Origin: Lachnospiraceae bacterium UBA3863
GTDB taxonomy: Bacteria > Bacillota > Clostridia > Lachnospirales > Lachnospiraceae
Direction of reading: 5' to 3'
DNA: 34,721 nucleotides
Assembly: GCA_002392385.1 (NCBI GenBank)
Contig: DGGX01000147.1
Coordinates: 1-34,721, forward strand
Part shown: positions 33,131 through 34,721 of the stretch, in pieces
Numbering within the stretch: position 1 is the first letter of the stretch
Layout: every line of letters begins with the position of its first letter
Notes under the pieces: model-generated
Database searches by the model: none
The model's input: only the letters and a program-made list of their open reading frames with translations
What the model was told of the DNA's origin: nothing
Position numbers and translations under genes: made by a program

Positions 33131-34339
33131 TTATATCTTTATTCTGGTGAAGCGCGTCCTGAGAACAGGCAGCAGGCAGACCAGTTCGAAGATGCCCAGC
33201 ACACGGTAAGCCGCGGGATAGCCGCCCAGCAGCAGGGCCGCCTGGTAGACCACAATGGGGGCCAGCACATTGCCCAGAAGACTCAGGGACTCCAGAACGC
33301 CGTTGACCACCGGGAAGTTCTCACTGCCAAAGCACTGGGCTGCCAGGACCGGTTTGATGGTACAGCCGATACCGAACCCGAAGCCGGCGATGGCGGCACC
33401 GGCGGCAAACCCGGCAAAACCGTGTGACAGACCGATGAGCAGGCACCCTGTCCCGCAGAAGAACAGGCTCCCTATGCAGAGCTGACGGGGGGTCACGTGC
33501 AGACGGTCCGCAATGCCCGAGGAGAGCCTGCCGATCATGTTGGACACGTTGAAGATGGTGATCAGCAGGGCAGCCCGCAGGGGCGAGACATCATGCTGGA
33601 CGGCGTGCAGGACGATATAGCTCAGGATGCCGAAGGCAGCCGCCCGAATGGCCAGCTGCTGCAGCGTCAGGGAGAAAAAGGTGAAGCTGGTGTAGATCTT
33701 CCTCATGGACGCGTGATCTCTGTCGGCCGCGGGCTCTTTCTTCCCGGCGGCTGCCGGCTCCTCCCTGTCCCGGACGAAGAAGATGGAGATCAGGACCGCG
33801 GCCAGGCTCATGATTCCGTAAAAGCTCCAGCACAGGCGGACGTCCCTGGCCGCCAGAAGCTGAGCAATCACCGGCATGGTGAATCCGCCTATGCTCCCGG
33901 CCGTCATCAACAGGGCCATGGGCAGCATCGCGCTGTCCCCGAACCAGGCATTGACCAGACCGGGGCCTGCCGTGAGTCCCCCCATGACACAGGAGACCCC
34001 CATCAGGCCGAACATGGCCAGATAGACCGGAACCAGCGTATAGCCGAACAGGAGCGTGGCAAAAACCCCCACGCCGATGACGGCGCCGATCAGCATGGTC
34101 TTCCTGTAGCCGATCCGGCTCTCCACCATACCGCTGACCGTGGAGAAGATGGCCATGAAGGCGAAATAGATACTGCTTCCCATGCCGATCAGGCTCTCGC
34201 TCCAGCCATGATCCGTCACCATCCGGGTGGAGATGACGCTGGTGCCGTAGGAGCCGGGCGTCGTCATGAGGAAATAGACGAGCCAGGCGGAGATCAGGAT
34301 CCTTCTCTGCATGCTGCGGTTTTCATTTCTGCTGTCCAT
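33131..34339 (-). CDS. Major facilitator superfamily transporter
   Basis: A 402-residue carrier with twelve predicted spans in two halves separated by a charged loop (about 185-215, with RDREEP and basic residues). The first loop reads STRMVTDHGWSES, as in OFA-like (oxalate/formate antiporter type) members, and the second half has GRLSSGIADR, the usual MFS loop motif. The substrate is unknown; carboxylate or anion transport is the family-based guess. Start ATG 34337-34339 is preceded by GGGAGGTTCAGA; the frame is open further upstream but the codons there are not membrane-protein-like. It is 80 bases after feoB and 14 before the CDF gene. Confidence 0.82.
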   Translation of the reverse strand: MDSRNENRSMQRRILISAWLVYFLMTTPGSYGTSVISTRMVTDHGWSESLIGMGSSIYFAFMAIFSTVSGMVESRIGYRKTMLIGAVIGVGVFATLLFGYTLVPVYLAMFGLMGVSCVMGGLTAGPGLVNAWFGDSAMLPMALLMTAGSIGGFTMPVIAQLLAARDVRLCWSFYGIMSLAAVLISIFFVRDREEPAAAGKKEPAADRDHASMRKIYTSFTFFSLTLQQLAIRAAAFGILSYIVLHAVQHDVSPLRAALLITIFNVSNMIGRLSSGIADRLHVTPRQLCIGSLFFCGTGCLLIGLSHGFAGFAAGAAIAGFGFGIGCTIKPVLAAQCFGSENFPVVNGVLESLSLLGNVLAPIVVYQAALLLGGYPAAYRVLGIFELVCLLPVLRTRFTRIKI

Positions 34340-34419
34340 TCTGAACCTCCCGGCCGACGTGTCTGCGCTTGTTGTTTTTTTCCTCAGTATTTCCGAAGTC
34401 TGCTGTTCTTCATGCCAGT

Positions 34420-34721
34420 TTATGCAAATCCCAGGGCCAGGCCGATCAGCCGCACCGCCAGGGCGGCCAGCCAGGCTATGAGACACTGCCAGATCACCAC
34501 CCTGACGGCCCACTTGCCGCCCAGCTCCCTGCGGATGGAGGCGATCGCCGCCACGCAGGGGGTGTAGAGGAGGCTGAAGACCAGAAGGGAGAACGCCTTG
34601 AGCGGGCTCATGACCGCCGTGACGCCGCCTTCCGTGCCGAACAGGACCTCCAGGACGGAGACCACGCTCTCTTTGGCCATAAAGCCGCTGATCAGAGAGG
34701 TGACGATCCGCCAGTCGCCCA
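34420..34721 (-). CDS. feoB: Ferrous iron transport protein B, C-terminal part (cut by window edge)
   Basis: Only the last 100 residues or so are in the window; the gene continues past 34721. The visible frame reads DWRIVTSLISGFMAKESVVS, then SPLKAFSLLVFSLLYTPC and IASIRRELGG, and ends in a final membrane span. This is the conserved C-terminal Gate/FeoB_C region of the GTP-dependent Fe2+ importer. An internal ATG at 34680 (in FMAKES) should not be taken as a start. It is upstream of the MFS and CDF genes on the same strand. Confidence 0.92.
   Translation of the reverse strand, partial: GDWRIVTSLISGFMAKESVVSVLEVLFGTEGGVTAVMSPLKAFSLLVFSLLYTPCVAAIASIRRELGGKWAVRVVIWQCLIAWLAALAVRLIGLALGFA

Overview
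The window looks like chromosomal DNA from a high-GC member of the Bacillota, class Clostridia, most likely Lachnospiraceae. The grounds are tandem GW-type (choline/cell-wall binding) repeats on secreted enzymes, a VTC polyphosphate polymerase / DUF4956 / CotH gene cluster, a membrane pyrophosphatase of the GNTTAA (K+-dependent) type, a MurT-family ligase, AGGAGG-type ribosome binding sites and intrinsic terminators. Family-level placement is inference. I see no rRNA, tRNA, CRISPR, transposase or phage gene. 26 complete genes and one gene cut by the right edge are supported; they fill almost the whole window.

Region 1 (1-5.9 kb) is surface-glycan supply: a polyisoprenyl-phosphate sugar-phosphate transferase, a divergent O-antigen polymerase/ligase-like membrane protein, and a four-gene minus-strand operon. 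That operon runs shikimate-kinase-fold protein, GHMP sugar kinase (galacturonokinase-like), sugar-1-phosphate nucleotidyltransferase, UDP-glucuronate 4-epimerase-like enzyme. Region 2 (5.9-14.6 kb, plus strand) starts with a secreted cell-wall amidase and runs into the VTC, DUF4956 and CotH genes, followed by a polytopic GT-C-like protein and an acyltransferase. The last two each have their own promoter, whose -35 box sits in the loop of a perfect GC-rich inverted repeat. Region 3 (14.6-19.1 kb, minus strand) has a Pce-like secreted metallo-beta-lactamase-fold enzyme with about 18 cell-wall repeats and a protein made of two VanZ domains. Region 4 (19.1-24.0 kb, plus strand) is a second glycan operon: WecE-like aminotransferase, GtrB-like glycosyltransferase, RmlA, GtrII-like membrane protein.

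Region 5 (24.0-24.4 kb) has no protein gene. It holds an imperfect tandem repeat and then a roughly 280-nt imperfect palindrome that can fold on the plus strand into a very long stem capped by a three-way junction. It is followed by a perfect intrinsic terminator placed inside the end of the convergent hydrolase gene. This is the best candidate for something undescribed. Region 6 (24.4-34.7 kb) is mostly housekeeping: alpha/beta hydrolase, HTH-Uma2 nuclease-like protein, an HppA pyrophosphatase / phosphate acyltransferase pair, an MBL hydrolase next to a MurT-like ligase without GatD beside it, then a minus-strand FeoB - MFS - CDF (predicted Mn2+ exporter) string.

Regions 1-4 read together as a cell-envelope neighbourhood: nucleotide-sugar activation, lipid-linked glycan assembly, wall remodelling and possibly polyphosphate.
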